A stretch of DNA of 64,000 bases from Shewanella salipaludis (GTDB lineage Bacteria > Pseudomonadota > Gammaproteobacteria > Enterobacterales > Shewanellaceae), in assembly GCF_012911865.1 (NCBI RefSeq), contig NZ_JAAXYH010000001.1, forward strand, positions 310,001 through 374,000. The letters run 5' to 3'. The first letter of the stretch is position 1. Every line of letters begins with the position of its first letter. The notes beneath the pieces were generated by a model, which was not told the DNA's origin, did no database searches, and saw nothing but the letters and a program-made list of their open reading frames with translations. Shown in pieces: positions 23,758-33,297 of the stretch. Position numbers and translations under genes: made by a program.

Positions 23758-25515
23758 ATGAATCCATACCAAGCCCCATTGACCGACATGCGTTTCCTGT
23801 TAGAACAGGTCTTCGCCGCGCCCGATACCTGGGCGGCCTTGCCCGCCGTTGCCGAAGCCGTCGACCTGGACACAGCGCTGGCCATCCTGGAGGAGGCGGC
23901 CAAGATCAGCAGCGAGCTGATCCACCCACTCAATCGCAGCGGCGATGAGCAAGGGGTGTTGCATCAGGGCGATAAGGTGATAACCCCGGATGGTTTCAAG
24001 GCCGTGTATGAGCAATATTCCCAGGGCGGCTGGGTCGGCCTGTGCGGCGAGCCGGAATTCGGCGGCATGGGCATGCCCAAGATGCTCGGCGTCCTGGTCG
24101 ACGAGATGGCCTACAGCGCCTGCAACGCCTTCACCCTGTACGGCTCGCTGACGGCGGGCGCCGCCCTCTGCATCAAGGCCCATGGCAGCGAGACACTCAA
24201 GCAAACCTATCTGCCCAAGCTCTACTCGGGCGAATGGTCGGGTGCCATGGACATGACAGAGCCCCAGGCCGGCTCGGATCTGCGCAACATACGCACCCGC
24301 GCCGTGCCCCAGGACGATGGCAGTTATCTCATCAATGGCAGCAAGATCTTCATCACGGGTGGCGATCATGACCTGACAGACAATGTGATCCACCTGGTAT
24401 TGGCAAAATTGCCGGGATCTCAGGGCATTTCCCTATTCCTGGTGCCTAAGTTGACCGTCGATGCCAAGGGTGAGCTCGGCGGCAGCAACGGCGTCAGTGT
24501 CGGCGCCATAGAACATAAGATGGGCCTGAAAGCCTCGGCCACCTGTGTGATGAACTTCGACGATGCCAGGGGTTACCTGATAGGCGAGGCGGATCGCGGC
24601 CTGGTGTGCATGTTTACCATGATGAACTATGAGCGTCTGGCGATAGGTATCCAGGGGCTCGGCAGTGCCCAGGCCGGCTATCAGATGGCGGCAGATTACG
24701 CCAAGGAAAGACAACAAGGGATTGCCGCCGGCGGCTCTCCCACCGGCAGCACCTCGGATCCTATCCTGGTGCATGGCGATGTGCGGCGCATGCTGTTGAC
24801 CATACGCGCCATGACCGAGGCCGGTCGGGCGCTGGCCGTCTATACCGGCCAGCAATTGGATCTGGCCAAGTATGGCGAAGGCGAGCTGCAGGCCAGGGCG
24901 GCGGCGAATGTCGGCCTGCTGACACCGGTTGCCAAGGCCTTCCTCACGGATCGGGGCCTGGATGCCACCATAATGGCGCAGCAAGTGTTTGGCGGCCATG
25001 GCTATATTCGCGAGACAGGCATAGAACAGCTGGTGCGTGATACCCGCATAGCGCAGATCTATGAGGGCACCAACGGCATCCAGGCGATAGACTTCCTCGG
25101 CCGCAAGACCACGGGTGACGATCTGGCGGCCCTGACGGCCTTCGTTGGCGATCTGCGGACTCAGATTGGCGATCTCAGCCGGGTCGAGCCGGCCCACAAG
25201 CAGGCAGTGACTGAACGCCTGGATAGCCTGCTCGCTGCCGCCGACTATATCAATCGGCATAAGCGCAGCCAGCCGGCATTGGTGAATGCCTGCGCCGTCG
25301 ATTTTCTCGACGCCTTCGGTTATAGCCTGTACGGTTTCTACTGGCTGCTGATGGCGGATGCGGCGGCGGTTCATCCGGACCCCGACTTCGGCGCGCAGAA
25401 GCGCTATCTGGCGAATTTCTATTTCGACAAGCTATTGCCCAAGGCAGACTGGCATCTGGCTCAGGTCAATGCGGGCGACAGCGCCATCATGGCGATGCCG
25501 GCAGAATTCTTCTGA
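23758..25515 (+). CDS. Acyl-CoA dehydrogenase
   Basis: A 585-aa FAD enzyme of the larger acyl-CoA dehydrogenase class with a C-terminal extension. It has the N-terminal helical domain, MDMTEPQAGSDL (FAD-binding middle domain, about residue 161), IFITGGDHD, the C-terminal helical domain with QVFGGHGYIRETGIEQLVRD, IYEGTNGIQAIDF (the loop carrying the catalytic Glu), and an extra C-terminal region (about 470-585). It catalyses the first oxidation step of fatty-acid beta-oxidation and passes electrons to ETF. Substrate chain length is not evident. It is bracketed by two terminators, so it is likely monocistronic. Confidence 0.93.
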   Translation: MNPYQAPLTDMRFLLEQVFAAPDTWAALPAVAEAVDLDTALAILEEAAKISSELIHPLNRSGDEQGVLHQGDKVITPDGFKAVYEQYSQGGWVGLCGEPEFGGMGMPKMLGVLVDEMAYSACNAFTLYGSLTAGAALCIKAHGSETLKQTYLPKLYSGEWSGAMDMTEPQAGSDLRNIRTRAVPQDDGSYLINGSKIFITGGDHDLTDNVIHLVLAKLPGSQGISLFLVPKLTVDAKGELGGSNGVSVGAIEHKMGLKASATCVMNFDDARGYLIGEADRGLVCMFTMMNYERLAIGIQGLGSAQAGYQMAADYAKERQQGIAAGGSPTGSTSDPILVHGDVRRMLLTIRAMTEAGRALAVYTGQQLDLAKYGEGELQARAAANVGLLTPVAKAFLTDRGLDATIMAQQVFGGHGYIRETGIEQLVRDTRIAQIYEGTNGIQAIDFLGRKTTGDDLAALTAFVGDLRTQIGDLSRVEPAHKQAVTERLDSLLAAADYINRHKRSQPALVNACAVDFLDAFGYSLYGFYWLLMADAAAVHPDPDFGAQKRYLANFYFDKLLPKADWHLAQVNAGDSAIMAMPAEFF

Positions 25516-25531
25516 TCTTTGGCCCTGACCG

Positions 25532-25558
25532 AAAAAGCACTCGTTAGAGTGCTTTTTT
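25532..25558 (+). terminator. Bidirectional terminator between acyl-CoA dehydrogenase and dacB
   Basis: A5 GCACTC, loop GTTA, GAGTGC T6. The two flanking genes converge here, and the A-run and T-run allow it to serve both. Confidence 0.93.
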
Positions 25559-25592
25559 ATGTCGGCGTGAGCGGCTGGCGCTGTTGGCTGGG

Positions 25593-27194
25593 TCATTCGG
25601 CCGCCGGCTGACCCAGTTGCTTGTCTTGCGCCTTGCCTGGGCGCTCGGCTTCGACCTTGCCAAGACGTCTGTCATGTCCATCGTCATGCTCCAACGAGTC
25701 GATCAACCCCTGCAGGAATAAGGCGCCGAATGGGGCCTGCTGTTGCTGCTTCGCCTGGGGGCTGAGGCCATTCTCCAGCACCACCACCAGATAATCTCTG
25801 TTGGCCCCCAAGCGCACGAAACCGGCGAGATTGGCGACCCCCTGCATGGAGCCCGTTTTGGCGATGACATGTTGTTTCAACGGCGCCCTGGTGTAATGCC
25901 TGCCGTATCTGAGGGTGCCGCTGACCCCGGCCACAGGCAAGGAATCGAGCAAGTCCTTGAAGCGGGCGTCTGTGTACATGAGGCCGAGCACGGCGGCGAG
26001 TTGGCTGGCGCTGAGCAGGTTATAGCGCGACAGGCCCGAGCCATCGACGAGCTGGGCGCCGGAGAGATCTATGCCCAGGGCCGTGAGTATCTTGCGCATG
26101 GCGGCGACGCCGTTGTCGAAATTTCCCGCCTGATGGTAGACACTCTCGCCCAATTGTTTCAGCAGACTGTCGGCGATGAGGTTATCCGAATCGAGCAGCA
26201 TGGTATCGAGCAGCTCGGGCAGCGGCGCCGAGCTATGACTGGCGAGCAGGCTGACGTCATTGGGCAGGCGTTGCAACAATCCCAGTTGACCGCTTAAGCT
26301 CAGTCCTTGAGCCTGACTCAGTTGCAGCAGGGTTTCCTGGGCAAACACCCCGGGATCTGTGACGGCGATCGCCAGGGGCAGGGGTTGCCGGCCCTTATGG
26401 CAGCCACCGATATGGTAGCTGTTGTTCGCCAGTCGCTGCAGCGCCAGGTTGCAGAAGGGCCGCCTGGCCTGGGTGTCGAACACGGCATCGCTGCTGATGC
26501 GCACCGGCAGATAGTCGGCGAATCTCACCCTGCTTGGAAGGCTGGCCGGACTGCCGGTCTGACCGCCGCCATGGCTGGGCTGCAGCTGTCCCTGGATGCA
26601 GTTCTTGTCTATGATGAAGCTCGACACAGGGGCCGCAAAGCAGATACCGAGATCGTCCCATACCCAACCCGGCGCCTGCAGTTGTGCCTGCTTGCTGCCG
26701 ACCAGATAGATATTGCCTTGGATGCGTTTCAGGGCCGGTGTCAGAGCCGGTGCCAGTGCAGGTGTCGGAGTCTGGCTCCTTGGCCCTGTGACTTGTTTGA
26801 GCAGCAACCGCAGATCCTCGCGGGTCAGGCTGGGATCGCCGCTGAAACTGATGTAGAGGTTACCCTCGAGTATGCCTTTCCTCGGCAGGGCATCGGCATA
26901 GATCTGGGTCTGAAAGCGAAAGTTTCTCCCCAGCTGCGCCATGGACGCCACGGCGGTCAACAGCTTCTGGGTACTGGCGGGCAGCAGCAGAGTGTCGGCA
27001 TTCTGGCTGAGAATGGCTTCACTGTGTCCGGCTGCCATTGGCCTTACCAGGAGTGCCGTCTGCGACTGGGGGGGATTGATGGCGCTCAATAACCGGCTTA
27101 AATCCGGGGTCGAGCCTGCAGACGCCCAGCCGCTGCTCAGTGCCCAGCCGAGGATGCAGGCCGAGGCCAGAGTCCGGGGATGCTTTGGAGTCAC
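25593..27194 (-). CDS. dacB: D-alanyl-D-alanine carboxypeptidase/endopeptidase (PBP4)
   Basis: A 533-aa periplasmic low-molecular-weight penicillin-binding protein of the S13 family that trims or cleaves peptidoglycan cross-links. GTG start at 27194 with AGGGA 7 nt upstream; signal peptide to about residue 26 (ASA). Serine motif PASTQKLLTA (about 77), second motif DSDNLIADSL (about 332) and KTGSMQGVANLAG (about 440) are all present, so it should be active. A short Ala/Pro/Leu repeat near residue 145 (PALAPALTPAL) and a charged C-terminal tail from about 505 are extra low-complexity parts. Confidence 0.95.
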   Translation of the reverse strand: MTPKHPRTLASACILGWALSSGWASAGSTPDLSRLLSAINPPQSQTALLVRPMAAGHSEAILSQNADTLLLPASTQKLLTAVASMAQLGRNFRFQTQIYADALPRKGILEGNLYISFSGDPSLTREDLRLLLKQVTGPRSQTPTPALAPALTPALKRIQGNIYLVGSKQAQLQAPGWVWDDLGICFAAPVSSFIIDKNCIQGQLQPSHGGGQTGSPASLPSRVRFADYLPVRISSDAVFDTQARRPFCNLALQRLANNSYHIGGCHKGRQPLPLAIAVTDPGVFAQETLLQLSQAQGLSLSGQLGLLQRLPNDVSLLASHSSAPLPELLDTMLLDSDNLIADSLLKQLGESVYHQAGNFDNGVAAMRKILTALGIDLSGAQLVDGSGLSRYNLLSASQLAAVLGLMYTDARFKDLLDSLPVAGVSGTLRYGRHYTRAPLKQHVIAKTGSMQGVANLAGFVRLGANRDYLVVVLENGLSPQAKQQQQAPFGALFLQGLIDSLEHDDGHDRRLGKVEAERPGKAQDKQLGQPAAE

Positions 27195-27569
27195 ATTATT
27201 GTCCCTGTTGGTTTGTTATGTCATGCCGGCTGGTCTGTTGCCGATTGGCGCGGCGTCATTGTTATCTCAGTTTCCCTGGGTCGAATGCCTTGAGTGTAGC
27301 CTGAAATGCCCGTCCGGGAGAGTGACATTTTCCTTACCCGGACGCCGGCGGCGGCTCAACTTGGGGCCATCCGGCTACTGCGGCGGGCGGCATGGCTATT
27401 TTACAAGCAAAACCACGGTCTTATCCTGCGCTTTAGCGAGAAAAGCCTTGCCCGCGGCCGGTGAAGTCGGTAATTTCTATCCCCTCATGATTCTCGGTAG
27501 TGATTTTCTATTCGACGACGTCGGTGACGGCCACGCTAGAGCCTGTGCCTGCGCCTAAGGAAACGTTTC
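27195..27569. other. Divergent intergenic region dacB / DUF1904
   Basis: 375 bp without a convincing coding frame. It must carry the divergent promoters of dacB and the DUF1904-pssA pair. No repeat or clear operator was identified by eye. Confidence 0.5.
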
Positions 27570-27902
27570 ATGCCCCATATACGAATGCGTGGTTTGCCTG
27601 AAGAGGCGGTCGCAGGCATCAGCCGGCATCTGTTGGATGAATTGGCGAGCCTGTGTGGCGCCAAGGCGGAAAATTTTACCCTGGAGTGGATCCCCAGCCG
27701 CAGTTATCGCCACGGCGAGCTTGAGCTTGGCTTCACCCAAGTCGAAGTGCTCTGGTTTCCCAAAGACAGGCAAACACATCACAGGGTGGAGCAGGTTATC
27801 AGACAGGCGGTCGGCCGGGCGCATCCCGGACTCGAACGCCTGGCGGTGATGTTTGTCACCCTGGATCCCAGTGCCTACTACCGAGACGGTCAGCATTTTT
27901 AA
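27570..27902 (+). CDS. DUF1904 family protein
   Basis: A 110-aa cytoplasmic protein with the tautomerase-like look of the DUF1904 family. MPHIRMRGL at the start is followed by an amphipathic helix, FTLEWIPSRSYR near residue 37, VEVLWFPKDRQTHHRVEQ near 59, and VMFVTLDPSAYYRDGQHF at the end. The function is unknown. AAGGAA lies 7 nt before the ATG, and the pssA start is 10 nt downstream, so the two are co-transcribed. Confidence 0.85.
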   Translation: MPHIRMRGLPEEAVAGISRHLLDELASLCGAKAENFTLEWIPSRSYRHGELELGFTQVEVLWFPKDRQTHHRVEQVIRQAVGRAHPGLERLAVMFVTLDPSAYYRDGQHF

Positions 27903-27912
27903 GGAGGATACC

Positions 27913-29226
27913 TTGCTCGAGAAGCTAGGTGGAATACCCATACAGGCCAGTGCATTAAACTGGCTGTTAACACCGGGCCAATTTAAGGCCGAGCTGCTGG
28001 CGCGCATCGCCAAGGCAACCAAGGCCATCACCCTGGCCGCCCTTTATCTCGAAGATGATGAGGCGGGGCGGGAGATTTTGGCGGCCTTGATGGCTGCCAA
28101 GGCTGCCAATCCGGCGCTGGACATCAAGGTGTTGGTGGATTTTCACCGTGCCCGTCGTGGTCTGATCGGCCATAAGGGCGATTCGGGTAACTATCTCATG
28201 TACCGCAGTGTCATGGCGGCGGCCGAGCACCCGATCGAGATCCTGGGGGTGCCGGTGAAGTCCCGTGAATTCATGGGGGTGCTGCACCTTAAAGGTTTCA
28301 TCATAGACGATGCGGTGATCTACAGCGGTGCCAGCCTGAACAACATCTATCTGCAGCAACAGGATAAATACAGGTTCGATCGCTATCATCTGCTCGAGTC
28401 GGCCGAACTCGCCGCCAGCATGCGCGCCATGGTCCAGACCCATCTGGTGCAAGATACGGCTGTCAGTTCCCTGACCCAGAGCGCCGCCGATGAAGTCCTG
28501 CCGCCCAAACAGGAGGTGCGCAGCCTTAAGTTGCGCTTGTCCCAGGTGCATTATGACTTCGAAGCGGCGCACTCGGGCAACAGAGTCACCCCCTTGCTGG
28601 GACTGGGGCGCAAGCACAATGCACTGAACAGGGTCGTGCTGGCCTTGATCGACGAGTCCAGGGAGTCACTGTTCATCTGCACTCCTTATTTCAATCCGCC
28701 TTACATCCTGGTGCGGGCGTTGGCCCGGCATCTGCGCAAGGGAAAACGCATAGACATAGTGGTGGGTGACAAGACGGCGAATGATTTTTATATTCCGCCG
28801 GAGCGGGAATTTTCCACCATAGGCGCCTTGCCCTATATGTATGAGCAGTCGCTGCGAAAGTTCGCCAAGCGGCACCAGTGGGCGGTCGATTCCGGGCAGC
28901 TCAACATCCACCTGTGGCGTCATGACAGGAACAGTTTCCATCTCAAGGGCATCAGTGCCGACGGCAACAAACACCTGATCACAGGCTCCAACCTCAATCC
29001 CAGGGCCTGGGCATTGGATCTGGAAAATGGCCTGCTGTTGCAGGACGAAACCGGCAGCTGGCGGCAGGGGTTCGCCGAGGAGCAGGCCCATATACTGGAG
29101 CATACCCAGCGCCTGTATCACTACAGCCAAATAGAGACGCTGCAGAGCTACCCGGCGCCGGTGAAGAAGCTGATGAACCGCATTCGGCGGCTCAAGGCGG
29201 ATTTTCTGCTGCGTCGCATCCTCTGA
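27913..29226 (+). CDS. pssA: CDP-diacylglycerol-serine O-phosphatidyltransferase
   Basis: Makes phosphatidylserine from CDP-diacylglycerol and serine, the entry to phosphatidylethanolamine. I place the start at TTG 27913, because AAGGAGGA lies 4 nt upstream and the protein then begins MLEKLGGIP like E. coli PssA; the frame upstream is out of family. The 437-aa protein has two phospholipase-D-type HKD motifs: HLKGFIIDDAVIYSGASLN (about residue 126) and FHLKGISADGNKHLITGSNL (about 338). VVGDKTANDFYIPPE and the basic C-terminus RIRRLKADFLLRRIL are also family features. It is a peripheral membrane enzyme. Confidence 0.95.
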   Translation: MLEKLGGIPIQASALNWLLTPGQFKAELLARIAKATKAITLAALYLEDDEAGREILAALMAAKAANPALDIKVLVDFHRARRGLIGHKGDSGNYLMYRSVMAAAEHPIEILGVPVKSREFMGVLHLKGFIIDDAVIYSGASLNNIYLQQQDKYRFDRYHLLESAELAASMRAMVQTHLVQDTAVSSLTQSAADEVLPPKQEVRSLKLRLSQVHYDFEAAHSGNRVTPLLGLGRKHNALNRVVLALIDESRESLFICTPYFNPPYILVRALARHLRKGKRIDIVVGDKTANDFYIPPEREFSTIGALPYMYEQSLRKFAKRHQWAVDSGQLNIHLWRHDRNSFHLKGISADGNKHLITGSNLNPRAWALDLENGLLLQDETGSWRQGFAEEQAHILEHTQRLYHYSQIETLQSYPAPVKKLMNRIRRLKADFLLRRIL

Positions 29227-29320
29227 CCCAAGTGCATTCCGGCATTGCGGCCCTTGAGCGCCGCGGTGCCTGCAGTTTGGCTATGCTTGTTGAATACAGC
29301 GAATAGATCGACAGCATCAC

Positions 29321-29362
29321 ATTCAGTGACATAGATTCAGTGACATAGATTCAGTGACATAG
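29321..29362 (+). repeat. 14-bp direct repeat, three units
   Basis: ATTCAGTGACATAG occurs three times without interruption, ending 9 nt before the start of the DTW-domain gene. A slippage-prone array here could change promoter or leader spacing. Confidence 0.95.
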
Positions 29363-29371
29363 AAGGCCAAC

Positions 29372-30184
29372 ATGGCAGCAGCACACTCGGTTCATCGCCT
29401 CTACCAGCATCGCAAGGCGCTGTCGACCAAGCCCTATGGCGCCAGGGGGAAAAACCTGGTCCGTTGCCAGCAATGCCTGATGGGCCAGGCCTTCTGCATC
29501 TGTAGTCATCGCAAGCCGCTGCTCAGCGGCGCCAGTTTCCTGTTGATCATGTATGACGATGAGGTGTTGAAACCGAGCAACAGCGGCAGGCTGATCGCAG
29601 ACTTGATCCCCGATACCCACGCCTTCATCTGGTCGCGGACCCAAATTGCCCCTGAGCTGCTGGCGATACTGCAAGATCCCCAATATCGGCCCTACCTGGT
29701 GTTTCCCGGCGAATATGCCCACCCAGATCAGCCTGTGCTGAGCCGGCTGCCGGCGCCCCGTGCTGCGGCGTCGGGGACAGAGCCTGCAACAGGGCCTGCA
29801 ACAGACTCGGCCGTGTCCCGGCCCTTGTTTGTCATGCTCGATGGCAGCTGGCGCGAGGCGATAAAAATGTTTCGCAAGAGCCCTTATCTGCAGCACTTGC
29901 CCATGTTGTCTTTCGATGCCGGCACAGTGGCGGCCTATGCGCTGCGCAAGGGCAGTCGTGACTTCCAGTTCGGTACCGCCGAAGTGGCCGCCATGGCGCT
30001 GGCGGTCATGGGGGAAGCGGCTAACGCCAGGGCACTGAACGCCTGGTTCGACTTATTTATCGAGACCTCGCTGTTATGCCGCAACAGGCGCAACCATGCC
30101 CAGTTGCAGCCCCTGACAGAGTACATAGAGGCGTTCGAACAGGCCCATGCCACGGCACAAGAGGCCCATGCCTTGGCACGATAG
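29372..30184 (+). CDS. DTW-domain tRNA-uridine aminocarboxypropyltransferase (TapT/TuaA-like)
   Basis: The 270-aa protein carries the N-terminal zinc-type cysteines CQQC ... CIC (about residues 32-47) and the DTW signature in the variant form LDGSWREA (about 153), with KSPYLQHLP after it. The family transfers the 3-amino-3-carboxypropyl group from S-adenosylmethionine to a tRNA uridine (acp3U). An insertion near residues 128-148 (ASGTEPATGPATDSA) looks like a simple-repeat expansion. Its stop is only 3 bp from the convergent nuoN stop. Confidence 0.85.
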   Translation: MAAAHSVHRLYQHRKALSTKPYGARGKNLVRCQQCLMGQAFCICSHRKPLLSGASFLLIMYDDEVLKPSNSGRLIADLIPDTHAFIWSRTQIAPELLAILQDPQYRPYLVFPGEYAHPDQPVLSRLPAPRAAASGTEPATGPATDSAVSRPLFVMLDGSWREAIKMFRKSPYLQHLPMLSFDAGTVAAYALRKGSRDFQFGTAEVAAMALAVMGEAANARALNAWFDLFIETSLLCRNRRNHAQLQPLTEYIEAFEQAHATAQEAHALAR

Positions 30185-30187
30185 GGC

Positions 30188-31744
30188 TCAGGGGATGAGG
30201 CTGTTGAGATAAGTGGCCAGTTGGCCTGGGAAAGTGCCCAGGCCGACGATGAGCAGTATCACCAGGCTGCTCAGCAAGGTTTCTGCCAGGCCGGTCTGCC
30301 TCATGGGCAGGCTCACCCCATAGGCAGCCGCTGCCTTCCCGAGATCCCGGGGTTCACCCCGGCGCTCGAGCATCACCATTATCACCCTGAGGTAGTAGAA
30401 GAGGCTTATGACGCTGGCGATGACCAGGACATACAGCAGCCACCAGAGCTGCCCGGCGACGGCGGCACTGAGCAGGTAAAACTTGCCGACGAATCCCAGG
30501 GTCAGGGGCACACCGGCAAAGGATAGCATGAGGATCGCCAGCGCCGCGGCGGTCAAGGGCTTATACCAGAACAAACCACTGAGCTGCTCCAGGCGACTGA
30601 TGTGCCGCAGACGCAACAGGAGCGAGAAGGTCGCCGTCAGCGTCAGCAGGTAGGCGATAAGATAGAAGAGCAGTGCCTCGGTCACCAGGCCCATGCCGGC
30701 ATTGATGCCTGAGCCGGCATGCAGGGGTGAGGTCGCTATTGGCGCCTGGCCGGCCGACTCGGGGCGGCCGAGCAGCAAGAGCGTCAGCAGCAGATAGCCG
30801 AAATGGGCGATGGAGGAAAAGGCCAGCAGTCTGAGCAACTGCCGCTGTTGCAATGCCAAGATATTGCCCAGCAGCATGGAGGCGGCGGCCACCAGGGCGA
30901 TGAGCTGCATCAGCAAGGGATTGTCATACCAGAACGCCATACCGAACAGGCGCCACAGCAGAATAAAACTCGCCAGCTTGGAGAGCACGGCCAGCAGCGC
31001 AGTGCTGGGCAATGGCGCCCCCTCGAAGATGTCCGCCGCCCAGAGATGACATGGCACCAAAGACAGCTTGAACATCAGCCCCGTGATGATGAACACGGCT
31101 GCCGTGATGCCATAGGCCGATACCTGTGGCTCCTGCGACACAGGCGTGAAAACAGCGTCGAACGCCAGGCTGCCGCTCTGCAGGTAGAGCAGTGCCATGC
31201 CCATGAGGATGAGCGCCGAGGCGAGCGAGGACAACACCAGATACTTGATCCCGGCCTCCAGGCTGTCAGACAGGCTTGCCCTGTAGGAGATTAAGCCCAC
31301 CAGCGACAGGCTCATCAGCTCCAACGCCAGGAAGAAGCTGGCAAAGTGATTGCTGGCCAGCATGGCCCAACCGCCGAGGCCGGCGAGCTGAAACAGCAGA
31401 TAATATTCCTCCTTGGGTTCCTCCTGGCCCGCCAACCAGCCGGGCATTTGCGCCCAGAGAAAGATGAGCAGCAACAAGAGCAGCAGACTCAACAGGGTAT
31501 TGATGGCGTCGAAGTGGAATAGGCTACCCGAAGCGGCAGGGGCCTGGAGCAGGGCAAGTTGTGCCAGGGCGGCGAGGACGAGTCCGGCGCCCGTGATGGC
31601 AGCCGCCAGTGCATGGGAGCGTTTGACCGAGATGGTTAGCAACAACAATAGCGAGGCGGCCGTGATGATGATCCCCGGCAGGTAATGGGGCGTGATTCCT
31701 GCCCCGGTTTCCTGGCTGAGATAGGTGAACAGCTCGATACTCAT
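30188..31744 (-). CDS. nuoN: NADH-quinone oxidoreductase subunit N
   Basis: The 518-aa antiporter-like membrane subunit of complex I, with about 13-14 hydrophobic segments. The start is ATG 31744 (MSIELFTYLSQETG), overlapping the nuoM stop as ATGA. A longer frame upstream is only the shadow of nuoM. Family motifs: GLEGW-type glutamate region FFLALELMSLSLVGL, KYLVLSSLASALILMG with the conserved Lys, and FKLSLVPCHLWAADIFEGAP. It is the last gene of the nuo operon. Confidence 0.95.
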   Translation of the reverse strand: MSIELFTYLSQETGAGITPHYLPGIIITAASLLLLLTISVKRSHALAAAITGAGLVLAALAQLALLQAPAASGSLFHFDAINTLLSLLLLLLLIFLWAQMPGWLAGQEEPKEEYYLLFQLAGLGGWAMLASNHFASFFLALELMSLSLVGLISYRASLSDSLEAGIKYLVLSSLASALILMGMALLYLQSGSLAFDAVFTPVSQEPQVSAYGITAAVFIITGLMFKLSLVPCHLWAADIFEGAPLPSTALLAVLSKLASFILLWRLFGMAFWYDNPLLMQLIALVAAASMLLGNILALQQRQLLRLLAFSSIAHFGYLLLTLLLLGRPESAGQAPIATSPLHAGSGINAGMGLVTEALLFYLIAYLLTLTATFSLLLRLRHISRLEQLSGLFWYKPLTAAALAILMLSFAGVPLTLGFVGKFYLLSAAVAGQLWWLLYVLVIASVISLFYYLRVIMVMLERRGEPRDLGKAAAAYGVSLPMRQTGLAETLLSSLVILLIVGLGTFPGQLATYLNSLIP

Positions 31745-33297
31745 GAGGCAGCCTCCAGCAGCGCCGACAGGACGGCGTTCAGTTCGCTCAACAGGGGCTG
31801 AGGATGCAGCCCAAGCCCCAGCAGCGCCAATGCCATCATCGCCAGGGTCATGGCTTCCCTGGCGTTGAGATCCGCCGGGATGGCGCTTGTGCCTGCAGCC
31901 GCGGCCAAAGTGCCGCTGGGCGGCGTCTGTGAGTCGGGACCGGTCGAGGCCAGCGCCCCGGCGGCCCTGGGCAACAGCAGCTGGCCCCAGAAACTTTGAC
32001 TGATCATCCGCAGGCAATAGATGGCGCCCAGGACCAGTCCGGATGCCGCCAGTATGCTGAAGCCGGCATGCTGCTCGAATCCGCCCAGCAGCACCAGAAA
32101 CTCGGCGACAAAATTGCCCAACCCAGGCATCCCCAGGGCGGCGATGGCGAAGAAGAGTCCCATGGCGCTGAGCCTGGGAAGGCATTGCCATAGGCCCCCG
32201 AGCTTATTGAGATCCCGGGTATGCAGCCTATGCTGCACCATGCCCACCAACACGAACAGCGCCGAGGTGCTCACCCCATGGGCCAGCATCTGCAGCATCA
32301 CCCCCTGCAGGGCGAGCAGATTGAAAGAGAAGCATCCCAGCAGCACGAAGCCCATGTGGCTGACGCTCGAATAGGCCACCAGGCGTTTCATATCCGTCTG
32401 GCTGAAGGCCATCACGGCGCCATAGACTATGCCTATGACCGCCAGGGTCAGCATCAGCGGGGCAAAGTAGTGGCTGGCGCTGGGAAACAGGGGCAACACG
32501 AAGCGCAGCAGGCCATAACCGCCAGTCTTGAGCAGCACGGCGGCCAGGATGACGCTCGCCGGGGTCGGCGCCTGGGTATGGGCATCGGGCAGCCAGGAAT
32601 GGAAGGGGAAGGCGGGCAATTTCACCAGAAAGGCCAGGATGAAGCCGAGGCAGATCCACCTGGCCGATGCCGAGGTGATGGGCGCGGCCAGCAGGCGTTG
32701 GTAGTCGAAGCTGAGCAGACCCGTTTGCTGATAATGCACCAACACCAGGGCTATGATGCTCAGCAGCATCAGCAGGCCACCGGCCTGGGTAAAGAGGAAA
32801 AACTTGATGGCCGCATAACGGCGATTCTCATGACCCCAGATGGCGATCAGGAAATACATGGGCACCAGCATCACCTCCCAGAACAGGAAGAAGAGCAGCA
32901 TGTCCATCGCCAGGAATACCCCGAGGATCCCGGCCAGGCTCCAGAGAAAGTTAAAATAGAAGAAGCCCTTATACTCAACGATCTCTTCCCAGGCGGAGGA
33001 TAGGGCCACCAGGCCCATCAACAGCGTCAGCAACACCAGCAGCAGACTTATGTTGTCCAATGCCAGGTGCAGCTGGATGTTAAACCTGGGGATCCACTCC
33101 CAGGCGACATCCTGCAGCCAAAGGCCATACCGCAGCCCGGCCGCAGGGTCGGCAAGCACTTCCGGCAACAGCAACCCCAGGCATGACAGCAGGGAAACCA
33201 GGGCTATCCAGGCCGGCAGCCTGGCGTCGAAGCGCTCGGCATACCAGGCCAGGGCGCCACCCATGAGTGGGAGCAAAATGAGCCAGAGTAAGATCAT
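31741..33297 (-). CDS. nuoM: NADH-quinone oxidoreductase subunit M
   Basis: A proton-pumping antiporter-like subunit (518 aa). I choose ATG 33297, which overlaps the nuoL stop as ATGA; an ATG 15 nt further upstream (33312) is possible. Conserved elements: FLFWEVMLVPMYFLIAIWG with the key Glu, AIKFFLFTQAGGLLMLL with Lys, FPFHSWLPDAHTQAPTPASV and KRLVAYSSVSHMGFVLLG. An Ala/Gly/Pro/Thr-rich loop near residue 445-470 is unusually long. Confidence 0.95.
   Translation of the reverse strand: MILLWLILLPLMGGALAWYAERFDARLPAWIALVSLLSCLGLLLPEVLADPAAGLRYGLWLQDVAWEWIPRFNIQLHLALDNISLLLVLLTLLMGLVALSSAWEEIVEYKGFFYFNFLWSLAGILGVFLAMDMLLFFLFWEVMLVPMYFLIAIWGHENRRYAAIKFFLFTQAGGLLMLLSIIALVLVHYQQTGLLSFDYQRLLAAPITSASARWICLGFILAFLVKLPAFPFHSWLPDAHTQAPTPASVILAAVLLKTGGYGLLRFVLPLFPSASHYFAPLMLTLAVIGIVYGAVMAFSQTDMKRLVAYSSVSHMGFVLLGCFSFNLLALQGVMLQMLAHGVSTSALFVLVGMVQHRLHTRDLNKLGGLWQCLPRLSAMGLFFAIAALGMPGLGNFVAEFLVLLGGFEQHAGFSILAASGLVLGAIYCLRMISQSFWGQLLLPRAAGALASTGPDSQTPPSGTLAAAAGTSAIPADLNAREAMTLAMMALALLGLGLHPQPLLSELNAVLSALLEAAS

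Noticed and set aside
31745..32191. Upstream extension of the nuoN frame to 32191
   Set aside because: The extension lies wholly within nuoM in another frame; the ATG at 31744 has the expected ATGA overlap and a family-like N-terminus.
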